This document shows, in pieces, positions 17,751 through 26,153 of a stretch of 64,000 nt of DNA (position 1 is its first letter; every line of letters begins with the position of its first letter). Below the pieces are notes generated by a model. The model saw only the letters and a list, made by a program, of their open reading frames with translations. It made no database searches and was not told where the DNA came from. The stretch covers positions 510,219-574,218 of the forward strand of contig JAHDVH010000002.1 in the NCBI GenBank assembly GCA_023382385.1, written 5' to 3'. Origin of the DNA: a bacterium (lineage in GTDB: Bacteria; Electryoneota; RPQS01). The position numbers and the translations under genes were made by a program.

Positions 17751-17777
17751 GGCCTTCTCCTTGAGGTGGATTGACGG

Positions 17778-17806
17778 AATATACCGCAGACTCTCTTGAG
17801 ATTCAA
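17778..17806 (-). promoter_or_regulatory. Promoter of paralogue D
   Basis: On the minus strand this is TTGAAT, 17 bases, TATATT. Just upstream, arms TGCACGATG (17813-17821) and CATCGTGCA (17848-17856) form a 9-bp inverted repeat that could be an operator or a leftover of an older terminator. Confidence 0.65.
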
Positions 17807-17916
17807 TACTTATGCACGATGTGATATGATAAAGAGCGGCGTGCATTCATCGTGCAAAATAGTCCGTCAACTTCATCTATAGAAAGCTATGTTGTGCTCC
17901 GTTCACCAAAACAAAA

Positions 17917-17941
17917 GAGAGTAGCTTTGACAGCTACTCTC
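17917..17941 (-). terminator. Terminator of the 17968 gene
   Basis: The perfect 10-bp arms GAGAGTAGCT and AGCTACTCTC with a 5-base loop are followed on the minus strand by TTTTGTTTTGG. Confidence 0.75.
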
Positions 17942-17967
17942 AGATGGAAACAACGCAAAACGAATCG

Positions 17968-19419
17968 TTACTTCAGCAGCACCGCTTTCTGAGCAACACT
18001 ATGGGAGGGCGTTTCGAGCCGGACGAAATACGTTCCGGTGGCCAAGCGGTCGGCATTCCATTGCATCCGATGATTCCCCGCCGCAAATGACCCTTCGAAG
18101 AGTGTCGCTGTCTGCCTGCCCAGTGCGTCATACACAACTAATCTGCCGGTGACATCGCGCGGCAAGTCAAACGAGATATTCGTGGTGTTGTTGAACGGGT
18201 TCGGGTAGATGGGGTGCAGGGAAAATTCCCGCGCGAGTGGAGTGAAACTGTTCACATCCAGCGCGGGGTCCGGCCCCGTTCTGACCAGCCACATATCCCA
18301 GTCCACCGCTCCGAAGGACATCGTTCTGCCGCCTATCACAAAGCCGCCGTCTGAAGTCACAGCAACGGATTCGCCGACCTCCGAGTTGGAGCCGCCGAAC
18401 GTACGGTTCCACAGCGAGTTTCCTGTTGAAGAGAGTCGCATAATCCAGAGGTCGCTTCCGCCCCAGCCGTACGAGTCCGACTTCCCGGCAATCACGTAGC
18501 CGCCATCAGAGGTTTGTCGAATGGAGTAGCAGATGTCATCGTACTGACCACCGAAGCTCTGAATCCACTGCACCGTGCCGTTGCCATCCGTCTTGACGAC
18601 ATACATGTCGCGCTCACCGTCACCGTCATTTTGTGTATACCCGGCCAGCGCGAAGCCACCATCAGACGTTTTGATCATATCATAGGCGACATCTTCGCCA
18701 GCGTAGCCATAGGTACGACTCCACAACACTTGACCAGTGGAGTTCGTTCTGACCAGCCATGCGTCAACCGAACCTGCACCAAACGATGACGTGTACCCTG
18801 CCAAGGCGTAGCCGCCGTCGGGAGTCTGCGTGATAGCATAGCATATATCGTATCCGGATCCGCCGTAATCCTGAGCCCATTGCAGCGCACCGGACGCATC
18901 ACACTTGACCAGCCACATATCGGACGCACCGCCGCCAAATGAGTTCGTCATGCCGCCGATGACAAACCCTCCGTCGGAAGTCTGCTCAAGCGAATAGCCG
19001 TTGTCGTTCATGCTGCCGCCCCAGTAGCTGATATTCTGCGGAACTCCTTCCGCTGAATAGGTGGCGAAATACACGTCGTCATTGCCTGCGCCGAACGAGT
19101 GCGTTTCACCGACCATGGCATAGCCGCCCTGCGAGCGAGTGACCACATCCCAGGCAACCTCGGTCATCGAGCCGCCCAGCATCCGTGTCCATTGAGCGTT
19201 TCCGTTGACATCCGTTTTGACGAGCCACGCATCCACGTCATTCGCGCTGAAATGTGTCCTGCCCGCCAGGATGAAACCGCCGTCACCCGTCTGCTTGACC
19301 GCATTGCAGTAATCTACTCCCGTCCCGCCGTACATGCGGCTCCACAGGCTGTCCGGAGGCTGCGCCCAGCAGCAGCAACTCCAGCCGGTCAGTGCGATAG
19401 TCCAGAGCAATGTTTTCAT
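17968..19419 (-). CDS. T9SS-sorted beta-propeller-like repeat protein
   Basis: The product is 483 residues with a signal peptide (MKTLLWTIALTGWSCCCWA). It is followed by about seven repeats of some 50 residues, each with a DGGF/Y-x-hydrophobic-AG segment and then a DxWLVKTD/RT segment and a W-strand. This is the repeat type found in Kelch- or PQQ-like propellers of FCB exported proteins. Residues about 400-483 are a type A sorting domain (YPNPFNNTTNISFDLP, then GTYFVRLET and a KAVLLK end), which directs export through the type IX system. GGGGAGG precedes the chosen ATG. The sorting domain is almost the same as that of 19809-21380. The promoter is weak or unclear. Confidence 0.8.
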   Translation of the reverse strand: MKTLLWTIALTGWSCCCWAQPPDSLWSRMYGGTGVDYCNAVKQTGDGGFILAGRTHFSANDVDAWLVKTDVNGNAQWTRMLGGSMTEVAWDVVTRSQGGYAMVGETHSFGAGNDDVYFATYSAEGVPQNISYWGGSMNDNGYSLEQTSDGGFVIGGMTNSFGGGASDMWLVKCDASGALQWAQDYGGSGYDICYAITQTPDGGYALAGYTSSFGAGSVDAWLVRTNSTGQVLWSRTYGYAGEDVAYDMIKTSDGGFALAGYTQNDGDGERDMYVVKTDGNGTVQWIQSFGGQYDDICYSIRQTSDGGYVIAGKSDSYGWGGSDLWIMRLSSTGNSLWNRTFGGSNSEVGESVAVTSDGGFVIGGRTMSFGAVDWDMWLVRTGPDPALDVNSFTPLAREFSLHPIYPNPFNNTTNISFDLPRDVTGRLVVYDALGRQTATLFEGSFAAGNHRMQWNADRLATGTYFVRLETPSHSVAQKAVLLK

Positions 19420-19547
19420 TTCGAAACCTCCCCAATGGTGAATCGGACAAAACACTCCACTATTGAATTTCGGGATTGCCCTTCCGAAAGTCAAGCCATT
19501 TCCCAAACAAACTCAAATTCCCTTTCACTCCAACCCCTATCCTCACT

Positions 19548-19629
19548 ATGTTCTCTTTTCTTCGCAAACGCACCCAAGACCTTCCCGCGCGCGTCAGCAC
19601 CCAGCGCGCCGCCAGCAGGCAACCTGTCG
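19548..19629 (+). pseudogene. Broken 5' end of a second portal gene
   Basis: The first 81 bases match the start of the portal gene at 22043 at 68 positions, giving MFSFLRKRTQDLPARVSTQ against MFSFLRKKTQDLPARVSTQ. The pyrimidine-rich leader ending in CACT before the ATG is also similar. Similarity then stops abruptly, and the frame runs into unrelated sequence antisense to the 19809 gene. The rest of the portal is absent. It is therefore a truncated copy that lies 2.5 kb before the intact gene in the same direction. Confidence 0.75.
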
Positions 19630-19732
19630 ACGTAGAGTCCGGCACCAAGAGGATAACCGATAGGGTCATCCTTGGGCACACCCTTGGGACGTTGAAGATT
19701 GAGTTCGTGCACCATTTCACACTCCGTAAATT
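19630..19732 (-). other. Decayed leader of a lost exported-protein gene
   Basis: On the minus strand 19690-19732 matches the promoter and leader of paralogue A (9766-9808 region) at 32 of 43 positions, but the -35 and -10 are spoiled (TTTACG, GAACTC). It leads to an AAGGATG that opens a short hydrophobic start (MTLSVILLVPDSTSTG), which then runs antisense into the portal fragment. I read it as the 5' end of a lost secreted gene, joined head to head with the broken portal copy. Confidence 0.5.
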
Positions 19733-19758
19733 TCTGGGATGGTCGCGCAATAAAAGAA

Positions 19759-19783
19759 CGGCCAGGGTCTATAACCCAAGCCG
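19759..19783 (-). terminator. Weak terminator of the 19809 gene
   Basis: The arms CGGC-GGGT and ACCC-GCCG with an internal loop are followed on the minus strand by TTCTTTTATT. It resembles a degraded form of the hairpin at 12428-12458. Confidence 0.5.
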
Positions 19784-19808
19784 CCGAGTGCAAGAGATCT
19801 ATTCCGCT

Positions 19809-21380
19809 TTACTTCAGCAGCACAGCCTTCTGCACGGCATTGCGTTCCGAAGATTCCAACTTGACGAAGTAGACACCGCTGGAAAGCCCGCCGCCGTCAA
19901 ACTGTTTCAGATGCGTTCCCGCAGAAAGCTTTCCGTCAAACAACGTCTGCACGGCACGTCCCAGCGCGTCATACACGACCAAACGTCCTGTCATTTCGCG
20001 CAGCACATCAAACGAGATATTCGTCGTGTTGTTGAACGGGTTCGGATAGACGTTCAAAACGTACTCGGTCGGAGTTTCAATTCTCAGTTCCACGGCATCG
20101 CTCAAGAACAACGTGTCCGTGTGCCACGGGACGAAGGTCACGTTTCCGCCGACTTCATCGCCACGACCGAGTGGATTGTTCACAGGATGAAAGGGGCCGG
20201 TCAAGTCACCCCACCAATTCAGGATTGCGTCTGCCCAGCCAATACCGTAGCCATCCAGAACGCGCTGGTTTCCGTAAAACAAATTGTCGCGAAAGATGCC
20301 CGCACTCTCATGAACTTCGATAACCGATCGCGTTCGGCCAATCATTTCTGTCACACGATTGTTGGAAAAGAGTGAAGGGCCTTGCATCTGCACCGCGAGG
20401 ATTCCATTCTCAATCTGTCCATCCCGAAAAGTGTTATGCTCAAGCAGGACACCCGGGCAATCGGGCGATCCTCCTTCAGAGTAAATATAGGCCACGCACT
20501 TCCCTTGAAAGAAGTTCCAATCTTCGGGTGTGTAGTTGCTTTCGAAGGTGCAGCCGCGTATGACAGCGGGCGAATCACAGGGACATTCCAGTCCCAGAAT
20601 AGAGTTGGTCGCTTCGTTGTCGCGAAAGACGCAATTTTCAATCACGCACGATTGACCGCGAATGTACAGATAGGAGGTTGTTCTTCTTCTAATCTGTTCG
20701 AACACGCAGCCGCGCAGAGTGACGTTGTGTGCGTTTACAAAGTAGATCGTATTCCCAAGTCCGTTATCGGAAACCGTGCAATCTTCAAGCAGAGTTTCGC
20801 TCCCCGCCTCAATCAATGCCCAGCCGCCGCCTCTTCCGCGAATGATACAGTTTCGCGCAATCAGCTCAGCCTGATCCAAATCAATGCAAGCGTATACGCC
20901 ATCTATGAAACGGCAGTTTTCCAAAATCGTCTTGACACCTGACTTGACGCCGATGTAGACTGAATCAAAAACACAGTTTCGAACTACCAATCCAACTGTA
21001 AAATTCTCCAACCCTCCTGTCATCCCCTGTTGCAGGCGAGGAAACATTTGCGGACCATTGCGAAACGAGATGTTCTCAATGACCGTGCCGATTTGATTGG
21101 ACACGACTGCAAGGCATCTTGCCGAGCGTGAATTGGGAAGAGTTGAAGGATCAATAATTGGAAGAGCAACGTCACCGGAATCCTGTCCTACTTCACCCAT
21201 CAGCACAAAGGGCCGTGACGGCCCGGTGAGGGCTTCCGCATAGACGCCGAGGCTCACCAACACCGTATCGTTCGCGTTTGTCGCGTCAAGTGCAGCTTGA
21301 ATCGTCGCAAATTCGGACGGTACCCGCAGGACCGCCCCGTGGCAGACGGTTGCAAAGAAAAAAATCAAAAGCCGTTTCAT
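19809..21380 (-). CDS. T9SS-sorted right-handed beta-helix protein
   Basis: The product is 523 residues with a signal peptide (MKRLLIFFFATVCHGA). It opens with VPSEFATIQAALDATNANDT, the standard start of pectin-lyase-like parallel beta-helix proteins, and continues with helix rungs such as VRNCVFDSV, LENCRFIDG, LEDCTVSDNG and LRGCVFEQI. Such folds often bind or cut polysaccharides, but no catalytic pattern is visible. The last 80 residues are a type A sorting domain (YPNPFNNTTNISFDV, ending KAVLLK). The start lies 6 bp after the stop of 21387-21884, so the two are an operon. The sorting domain is nearly identical to that of 17968-19419. Confidence 0.82.
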   Translation of the reverse strand: MKRLLIFFFATVCHGAVLRVPSEFATIQAALDATNANDTVLVSLGVYAEALTGPSRPFVLMGEVGQDSGDVALPIIDPSTLPNSRSARCLAVVSNQIGTVIENISFRNGPQMFPRLQQGMTGGLENFTVGLVVRNCVFDSVYIGVKSGVKTILENCRFIDGVYACIDLDQAELIARNCIIRGRGGGWALIEAGSETLLEDCTVSDNGLGNTIYFVNAHNVTLRGCVFEQIRRRTTSYLYIRGQSCVIENCVFRDNEATNSILGLECPCDSPAVIRGCTFESNYTPEDWNFFQGKCVAYIYSEGGSPDCPGVLLEHNTFRDGQIENGILAVQMQGPSLFSNNRVTEMIGRTRSVIEVHESAGIFRDNLFYGNQRVLDGYGIGWADAILNWWGDLTGPFHPVNNPLGRGDEVGGNVTFVPWHTDTLFLSDAVELRIETPTEYVLNVYPNPFNNTTNISFDVLREMTGRLVVYDALGRAVQTLFDGKLSAGTHLKQFDGGGLSSGVYFVKLESSERNAVQKAVLLK

Positions 21381-21386
21381 AACGGG

Positions 21387-21884
21387 CTACGGGTTGCAGG
21401 CAGGCATCGTATTGCAATCGTTCCAGTTGATGTACGCATATCCGCGAGCAGTGCACAGACAATTCTCGCAATACTCGTCCTCCGCTCCGCATGCGCGCAA
21501 ACAGGTTAGAAGCGTGTACGTGTGACCAACGACGAGCGCGTAGGCGGTTGGGTCGATTTGCACACAATCATCGGACTGGCAGGATGTGTGCGTGCTCCCA
21601 ATCAGCGTGCCATCATCGTAGAGCTGCACGCATGCGAAACAGAATTTGCAATTCTCCGTGCCATTTGCGCAGGTTAGTACCGCTCGCAAATGGTAGTTCG
21701 CCGAACACGATGCCGTAAAATTCACCGCGTTGCAATCCAGAGTTGTTGTCCCGTCGCATGTCCCCTCTTGAAACGAACAACTTCCGTCAGCGACGCATAC
21801 ACATTGTATGCAGCTTTCCGGTGATTCGCCTTGTGCCCAAAGAAGCGCGGGAAGGGCGAGCAGGGCAATGAATAATCTACGCAT
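21387..21884 (-). CDS. Small cysteine-rich exported protein
   Basis: The product is 165 residues with a signal peptide (MRRLFIALLALPALLWA) and about 21 cysteines in the mature part, many in CxxC pairs (CIQCVC, CKFCFAC, CENCLC). Disulphides or metal binding are likely. There is no sorting domain. AAGGAG precedes the ATG. It is the first gene of a two-gene unit with the beta-helix protein; the pairing suggests a partner or accessory of that protein, which is inference. The family is not recognised. Confidence 0.72.
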   Translation of the reverse strand: MRRLFIALLALPALLWAQGESPESCIQCVCVADGSCSFQEGTCDGTTTLDCNAVNFTASCSANYHLRAVLTCANGTENCKFCFACVQLYDDGTLIGSTHTSCQSDDCVQIDPTAYALVVGHTYTLLTCLRACGAEDEYCENCLCTARGYAYINWNDCNTMPACNP

Positions 21885-21980
21885 GCCAGACTCCTTGATG
21901 CTTCGGATTCCATCGGAGAACCGCTACGGCGCGCCTGCCGTCCCCACATCCCCGCTCAACGAAGAGAAGTTCTCTCTTCA

Positions 21981-22009
21981 AAGTTAACTCCAAATTCCTC
22001 GATTGTCAA
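21981..22009 (-). promoter_or_regulatory. Promoter of the 21884-19809 operon
   Basis: On the minus strand this is TTGACA, 17 bases, TAACTT. The roughly 90-base leader holds a GAAGAGA/TCTCTTC hairpin and an ACGGC/GCCGT hairpin. The -35 lies only 34 bp before the portal start on the other strand. Confidence 0.65.
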
Positions 22010-22042
22010 TGACTCCACTCCAACCCTCAGAAAGACCCCACT

Positions 22043-23332
22043 ATGTTCTCCTTCCTTCGCAAGAAAACACAAGACCTTCCCGCGCGCGTCAGCACGCAGC
22101 GCGCCACCAACACACAACCCGTCGTGATTGCCAACGACGCGATTGCTCCGCCGCGCAGCGTGACGGGCAATCTGTTCAGCGCGACGCTCGACGGCAACGA
22201 ATTCATCTGGACCGGCACCAATCGCAGCGAGTTTTATCGCTACCTGCGCGACCACGTGCCTATCATCTCCTCCGCCGTCTGGGCGTGGGTGCATCTGTGC
22301 GCGACGCCGCAGAGCTACTCTCTGTCCGGCAGCGAGCGCGAGAAGCGTCGAGCCGACGCAATTCTCTCCGCACTTGACAAACGCCTTCTCGAAAACCCGC
22401 TCGTCCGGCGGGACGGCATGGCACACCTGACGGAGCAGTTTTTTCTCGAACTGTTCACCACCGGAAGATTCTGCGGTGAACTGATTCCATTGCCCGACGG
22501 CAAGGGGATAGACTACTTTCACACGATTGACGCCGACCTGATTCAATGGGAACGCGACGGGCGATGGAAGGCATATCTCGAAGATGAAACGGGCCGGCGC
22601 ACGTATCTGAATCCGCAGCGCTTCTTCTACGCATCGCTCGGCACGGATATCACCAATCCGCGCGGCATCGAACCGCTCGCCTCCATTCCGTTTGTCGCGC
22701 AGATTCAGGAAGCGATGCTCTCGGATATGGCCAGAAGCGCGCGCATGGCCGGCACGCCGCGGCTGCAGATTAAAGTCTCGCCGCCGAAGACCTTTCCGCA
22801 TGAAACGGACCGTGAATATCAGGCGCGTGCCAACCGCTACTTTGACGATACCGTCGCACAGTTTCGCAAACTCGCTCCCGACGACAATGTTTTCACGTGG
22901 GACGACGTCGAGATTACGCTCATCGGCGGCGACACACACCGCAACTTCACATGGCGGCTGAATCGCGAGCAGGTGATTGAAGACGTGATCACAGGACTCA
23001 GACTTTATCCGTGGGTCGTGGGCCGTTCGCACGGCACAACCAAGAACTGGGTTGAAGCGCAATTCAATCTACTGATGCAGATTGTGGATTCGGTGCAGCA
23101 TCTCGGCAAAAGCCTGGGGAATTTCCTGCGCAACACGGAGCTGCGCATGCAGGGCAATCTCTGCGCATGCGAGCACGTCTTCGCGCCGAATCAGGACCCG
23201 TTTCAACTCTCCAGAATGCAGGCCCGCAATATCGAGTTTGACACGATTGACAAGAAGGTCAAGCGCGGCTATATCTCGAAGGACGACGGCGCGCGCGAGT
23301 TGGGTTATTCGCGCGCGTATGCTGCGGAATAA
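22043..23332 (+). CDS. Phage-like portal protein
   Basis: The product is 429 residues, the dodecameric ring protein through which DNA enters the head. The N-terminus is basic and disordered (1-30), followed by portal wing-like helices (RSEFYRYLRDHVPIISSAVWAW, residues about 62-83) and a beta clip region (FFYASLGTDITNPRGIEPLA). A long stem-like helical part contains WVVGRSHGTTKNWVEAQFNL near residues 325-344, the pattern in which portal proteins select the channel. The length is typical. It stands alone between minus-strand exported-protein genes, 15 kb from terL, with no clear Shine-Dalgarno sequence and no obvious own promoter. The frame is intact, which argues for selection. Confidence 0.78.
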   Translation: MFSFLRKKTQDLPARVSTQRATNTQPVVIANDAIAPPRSVTGNLFSATLDGNEFIWTGTNRSEFYRYLRDHVPIISSAVWAWVHLCATPQSYSLSGSEREKRRADAILSALDKRLLENPLVRRDGMAHLTEQFFLELFTTGRFCGELIPLPDGKGIDYFHTIDADLIQWERDGRWKAYLEDETGRRTYLNPQRFFYASLGTDITNPRGIEPLASIPFVAQIQEAMLSDMARSARMAGTPRLQIKVSPPKTFPHETDREYQARANRYFDDTVAQFRKLAPDDNVFTWDDVEITLIGGDTHRNFTWRLNREQVIEDVITGLRLYPWVVGRSHGTTKNWVEAQFNLLMQIVDSVQHLGKSLGNFLRNTELRMQGNLCACEHVFAPNQDPFQLSRMQARNIEFDTIDKKVKRGYISKDDGARELGYSRAYAAE

Positions 23333-23336
23333 AAGA

Positions 23337-23362
23337 AAAGGCGCCGCTTGCGCGACGCCTTT
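23337..23362. terminator. Bidirectional terminator after the portal gene
   Basis: The arms AAAGGCG-CGC and GCG-CGCCTTT lie 5 bp after the portal stop. Followed by TTTTCTTTT on the minus strand, it also ends the 23382-25880 gene. Confidence 0.7.
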
Positions 23363-23381
23363 CCGCTGAGTTCAACACACC

Positions 23382-25880
23382 TTACGGACAGGCTTTCAAG
23401 ACGACGTAGTTGCGGTATCCGTCCGCGACATTGCTGTCCGTCCACAGCGCCTGTCCCGCGGGGAAGTTGGCCGTGTGGCGCAAAGACCATTGCGGATCTC
23501 CGCCGCGCGGATCACCGTCGTTGTTGGAAACAGTCGTGCTGTAGATTTCGTACGTCCCGCCGTCGGAGACAAAGCGAATTTCTGCGGTGCTTGCGGTCGT
23601 CCATCTGATGGTCACACTGTCAGGCGGCAAGCACGGCTGGGTTGCCTCGCACTCGACCAGCAGATTCACGTCACCGCACGCACTGTTGGCCAGCGACACA
23701 TGCAGATAGTAGGTTCCCGGATCAAGGGCGACACTGCCGGTCTCCGTCCAGCGCGGTCCGGTGGGATTCTGCAGCCAGTAGTTCTGGTCCTGCGAGAACA
23801 CACAGGTCGTGCGCGGCAGAACACAGTCGGTGAAGATTGAGAACTGCACGTCGCTCGTCGTGTCCACAGCCGCCGCTGTAACTGTGTAGTCAGCAGCAGC
23901 CGGCACGACCAATTCAAAGAACTTCTGAGGGCCGGTGTAGCCTCGGTCTCCGGCGCAGCCGTCGCGATACGTCCGGCAAAGCGGCGACTGACAGCCATCA
24001 CAGGTGTTGACGAGTGTCGGCACGTTGCACTCAATCGGCGGGGCGGTCTGACAAGCGATCGGATCGCAGTCGTCTGTGGGAGCAGGCTGCACATCGATGA
24101 CAATTTGATAGGGACCGGTGTAACAGTCGCCCAATCCGCCCACACGAATACCTTGCGTCTCCGGTCCGCAGCCGATAATCCATCCGCAGCCGGCGCAGGG
24201 GCTGGTTTCTGCACAGCCGTCCGGATAGACGAAAGTATTCCCCAAGTCAAAGGCACCCGGCGAGCACTCCGGTCCGGCATTCACCCATGCGACATGCCAC
24301 ACATCTTCAGGCACGGTCACAAGAAAGTAGTCCGCATCGCCCGGTTCACAGATGTTACCGGCCAGTGTGTCACCGCCGGTCAGTGTGCGCACGTCGAACT
24401 GTCCGCACGAGTTATTCGGTTCGGTTTCCACGTTTGGCGCAGCACATATTTGATTGATGTCGCAGGCTTCGACCACGGTTTCGTACATTTCCAGCAGGAA
24501 CGGCCCGAAAGAATTGGCCCACGCGCCGTCCAAGACGATGCAGTAAGTATGTCCGACTTCAAATTCGACGCAATATAACGCGGCATTCCAATAGAACCCG
24601 TTGTAGAATGTATAGCAGGGCCGGCTGCTGCAGTTCACAAACGGCCACGGGTTGCCGTCGCGGAAGATGTAGAGATTGGATTCGAACTGCGTGCCGCCGC
24701 AGGTAAGAATGTCTGCGAGGTGTGTGTGAGTCGGCGTGTAGGAAAAGACGATATCCGGCGCACCCGTTTCATAGCCGCAGAAGTTGTAATTGTCGGCGTA
24801 GCCGGCCGTCGATGCGGAATAGGTGTAGGGCAGGGAGAGGATATCAATCGCGTCTTCGCAGGTTTCGCCGCTGCCTCCGCCGCCTTCGCACGGCGGGTAG
24901 AAACAGCCGCCGCCTTCATAGACATTCAGCGTGTAGGTTCCGTTGCCGCCGCACTCATGGCCGTCCACCAGAATGTAGTAACGGAAGCCGACATTGACGT
25001 TCACTCCGGTGATGCAGCTGTTGCCGAATTCGTGGACGGTCGCACAGGCATGCAGGTAGCGGCCCTCGCAATCGGTCCACGACTCCCAGACTTCAACGTG
25101 CGGCTGAAACTCCGTCGAGGTCACTGAGATTCCGAGGAAGCGGTTGGCCGTCGGCACATACTCATAAACCACGTCGCGCTCGCCGCAGGCAAAGCTGTTG
25201 CAATCGGGGAAGTAATCGTCCTGATAGCTCAAGGTGTTGCGGGTGTCGCAGTACGGCAATGCAGAAATTGTGAGCGGGTCATCGCAGGTTTCACCGCTGC
25301 CGCTGCCGCCGCAATCGGTGCTCAAGCAATTGTAACCGTGAACGACATTCAGCAGGTAATCCCCGCTCTCTCCGTCTACTCCGTCCACCACGATGATATA
25401 CGTGTAGCCGCTGTACAAGGTAACGCCTTCAATGCAGCTTTGGTTGCCCGAGAAGTCGTCACTGCACTCGTAGTACCAATAGCCATCGCAGCCGGAATCG
25501 GTTTCGTAGAGCGTCAACTGCGTGTTGTAGGACGAGCCGAGCAGGGAAATCGAGACAACCTGATCGAACGGAGGCGAATAGAGATAGACGACGTCCGGTG
25601 ACTCAAACGTCGCCGTGCACTCTTCGAAATAGTCGTCGCTGTAGAAGCTCGTCGAACCGGTATCGCAGAAAGGGAGCGAACTAATCAAAGTGGCATCCCA
25701 GCAATCCTCGCCGCCTTGATCGAGCGGGTTGCGCGGGCGCTCCTGCCGGGTCTCTTCAGTTTGCTGCGGGACGAGTGCCTGTGCGCCGTCTTTCTGCGCT
25801 CGCAGGGGCGGTCGCAACTGTTCCGCTGTCGCCAGAGAACAGGCCGCAAGTATCATCAGAAGTGTAAGTGTCTTTCGCAT
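23382..25880 (-). CDS. Exported protein with tandem prepeptidase-C-like domains
   Basis: The product is 832 residues with a signal peptide (MRKTLTLLMILAACSLATA). Three similar beta domains follow at about 56-185, 196-322 and 338-470, each starting with an (E)xC-x2-A/P-hydrophobic pattern and ending in a YxLNV/YE strand. Then comes a typical prepeptidase-C domain (ETEPNNSCGQFDVRTL, DADYFLVTVP), a further cysteine-rich beta domain and a C-terminal Fn3-like domain (LPPDSVTIRW). Two glycine- and serine-rich linkers (GGSGSGET, GGGGSGET) separate the repeats. There is no sorting domain. It is related to paralogues A-D but more divergent. The leader carries a terminator-like hairpin. Confidence 0.8.
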   Translation of the reverse strand: MRKTLTLLMILAACSLATAEQLRPPLRAQKDGAQALVPQQTEETRQERPRNPLDQGGEDCWDATLISSLPFCDTGSTSFYSDDYFEECTATFESPDVVYLYSPPFDQVVSISLLGSSYNTQLTLYETDSGCDGYWYYECSDDFSGNQSCIEGVTLYSGYTYIIVVDGVDGESGDYLLNVVHGYNCLSTDCGGSGSGETCDDPLTISALPYCDTRNTLSYQDDYFPDCNSFACGERDVVYEYVPTANRFLGISVTSTEFQPHVEVWESWTDCEGRYLHACATVHEFGNSCITGVNVNVGFRYYILVDGHECGGNGTYTLNVYEGGGCFYPPCEGGGGSGETCEDAIDILSLPYTYSASTAGYADNYNFCGYETGAPDIVFSYTPTHTHLADILTCGGTQFESNLYIFRDGNPWPFVNCSSRPCYTFYNGFYWNAALYCVEFEVGHTYCIVLDGAWANSFGPFLLEMYETVVEACDINQICAAPNVETEPNNSCGQFDVRTLTGGDTLAGNICEPGDADYFLVTVPEDVWHVAWVNAGPECSPGAFDLGNTFVYPDGCAETSPCAGCGWIIGCGPETQGIRVGGLGDCYTGPYQIVIDVQPAPTDDCDPIACQTAPPIECNVPTLVNTCDGCQSPLCRTYRDGCAGDRGYTGPQKFFELVVPAAADYTVTAAAVDTTSDVQFSIFTDCVLPRTTCVFSQDQNYWLQNPTGPRWTETGSVALDPGTYYLHVSLANSACGDVNLLVECEATQPCLPPDSVTIRWTTASTAEIRFVSDGGTYEIYSTTVSNNDGDPRGGDPQWSLRHTANFPAGQALWTDSNVADGYRNYVVLKACP

Positions 25881-25923
25881 GTCGTGTCCTCAGGTTATCC
25901 TATTCAACGTGTGGCAAATGAAA

Positions 25924-25950
25924 ACCGCGCGTCCACAAGGAACGTGCGGT
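25924..25950 (-). promoter_or_regulatory. Terminator-like hairpin in the leader of the 25880 gene
   Basis: On the minus strand ACCGCACGTTCC pairs with GGACGCGCGGT around a TTGT loop and is followed by TTTTCATTTG. It lies between the promoter (25996-26024) and the start codon, so it could act as an attenuator. It could also be the leftover terminator of a gene that once stood upstream. Confidence 0.45.
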
Positions 25951-25995
25951 CCCGACTCAATTTTGCAAACCCATCCATGAATTGACTCATTAAAC

Positions 25996-26024
25996 AATAT
26001 AATATGTTAGAATGCGTGCGTCAA
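25996..26024 (-). promoter_or_regulatory. Promoter of the 25880 gene
   Basis: On the minus strand this is TTGACG, 17 bases, TATATT. The leader would be about 110 bases long. Confidence 0.7.
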
Positions 26025-26099
26025 TAGAATCAGGCGATACAAATAAACTCTCGGCAGGTCGCCTATTATCGGGTTAGTTTCTATTGCCATAGAAAACAA

Positions 26100-26130
26100 A
26101 GCGGCTCGACGCTTAGAGCATCGAGCCGCT
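26100..26130 (-). terminator. Terminator of the 26154 gene
   Basis: The perfect 10-bp arms AGCGGCTCGA and TCGAGCCGCT are followed on the minus strand by TTGTTTTC. Confidence 0.8.
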
Positions 26131-26153
26131 GAACAGACGAGGAACGAGTGGCG

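Noticed and set aside
19630-20375. Readthrough of the broken portal start into a long frame
   Set aside because: The sequence after 19629 is antisense to the beta-helix gene and shows no portal similarity.
21956-23062. Long minus-strand open frame antisense to the portal gene
   Set aside because: It has no ribosome site or recognisable domain and mirrors the codon pattern of the portal gene; high GC keeps such frames open by chance.
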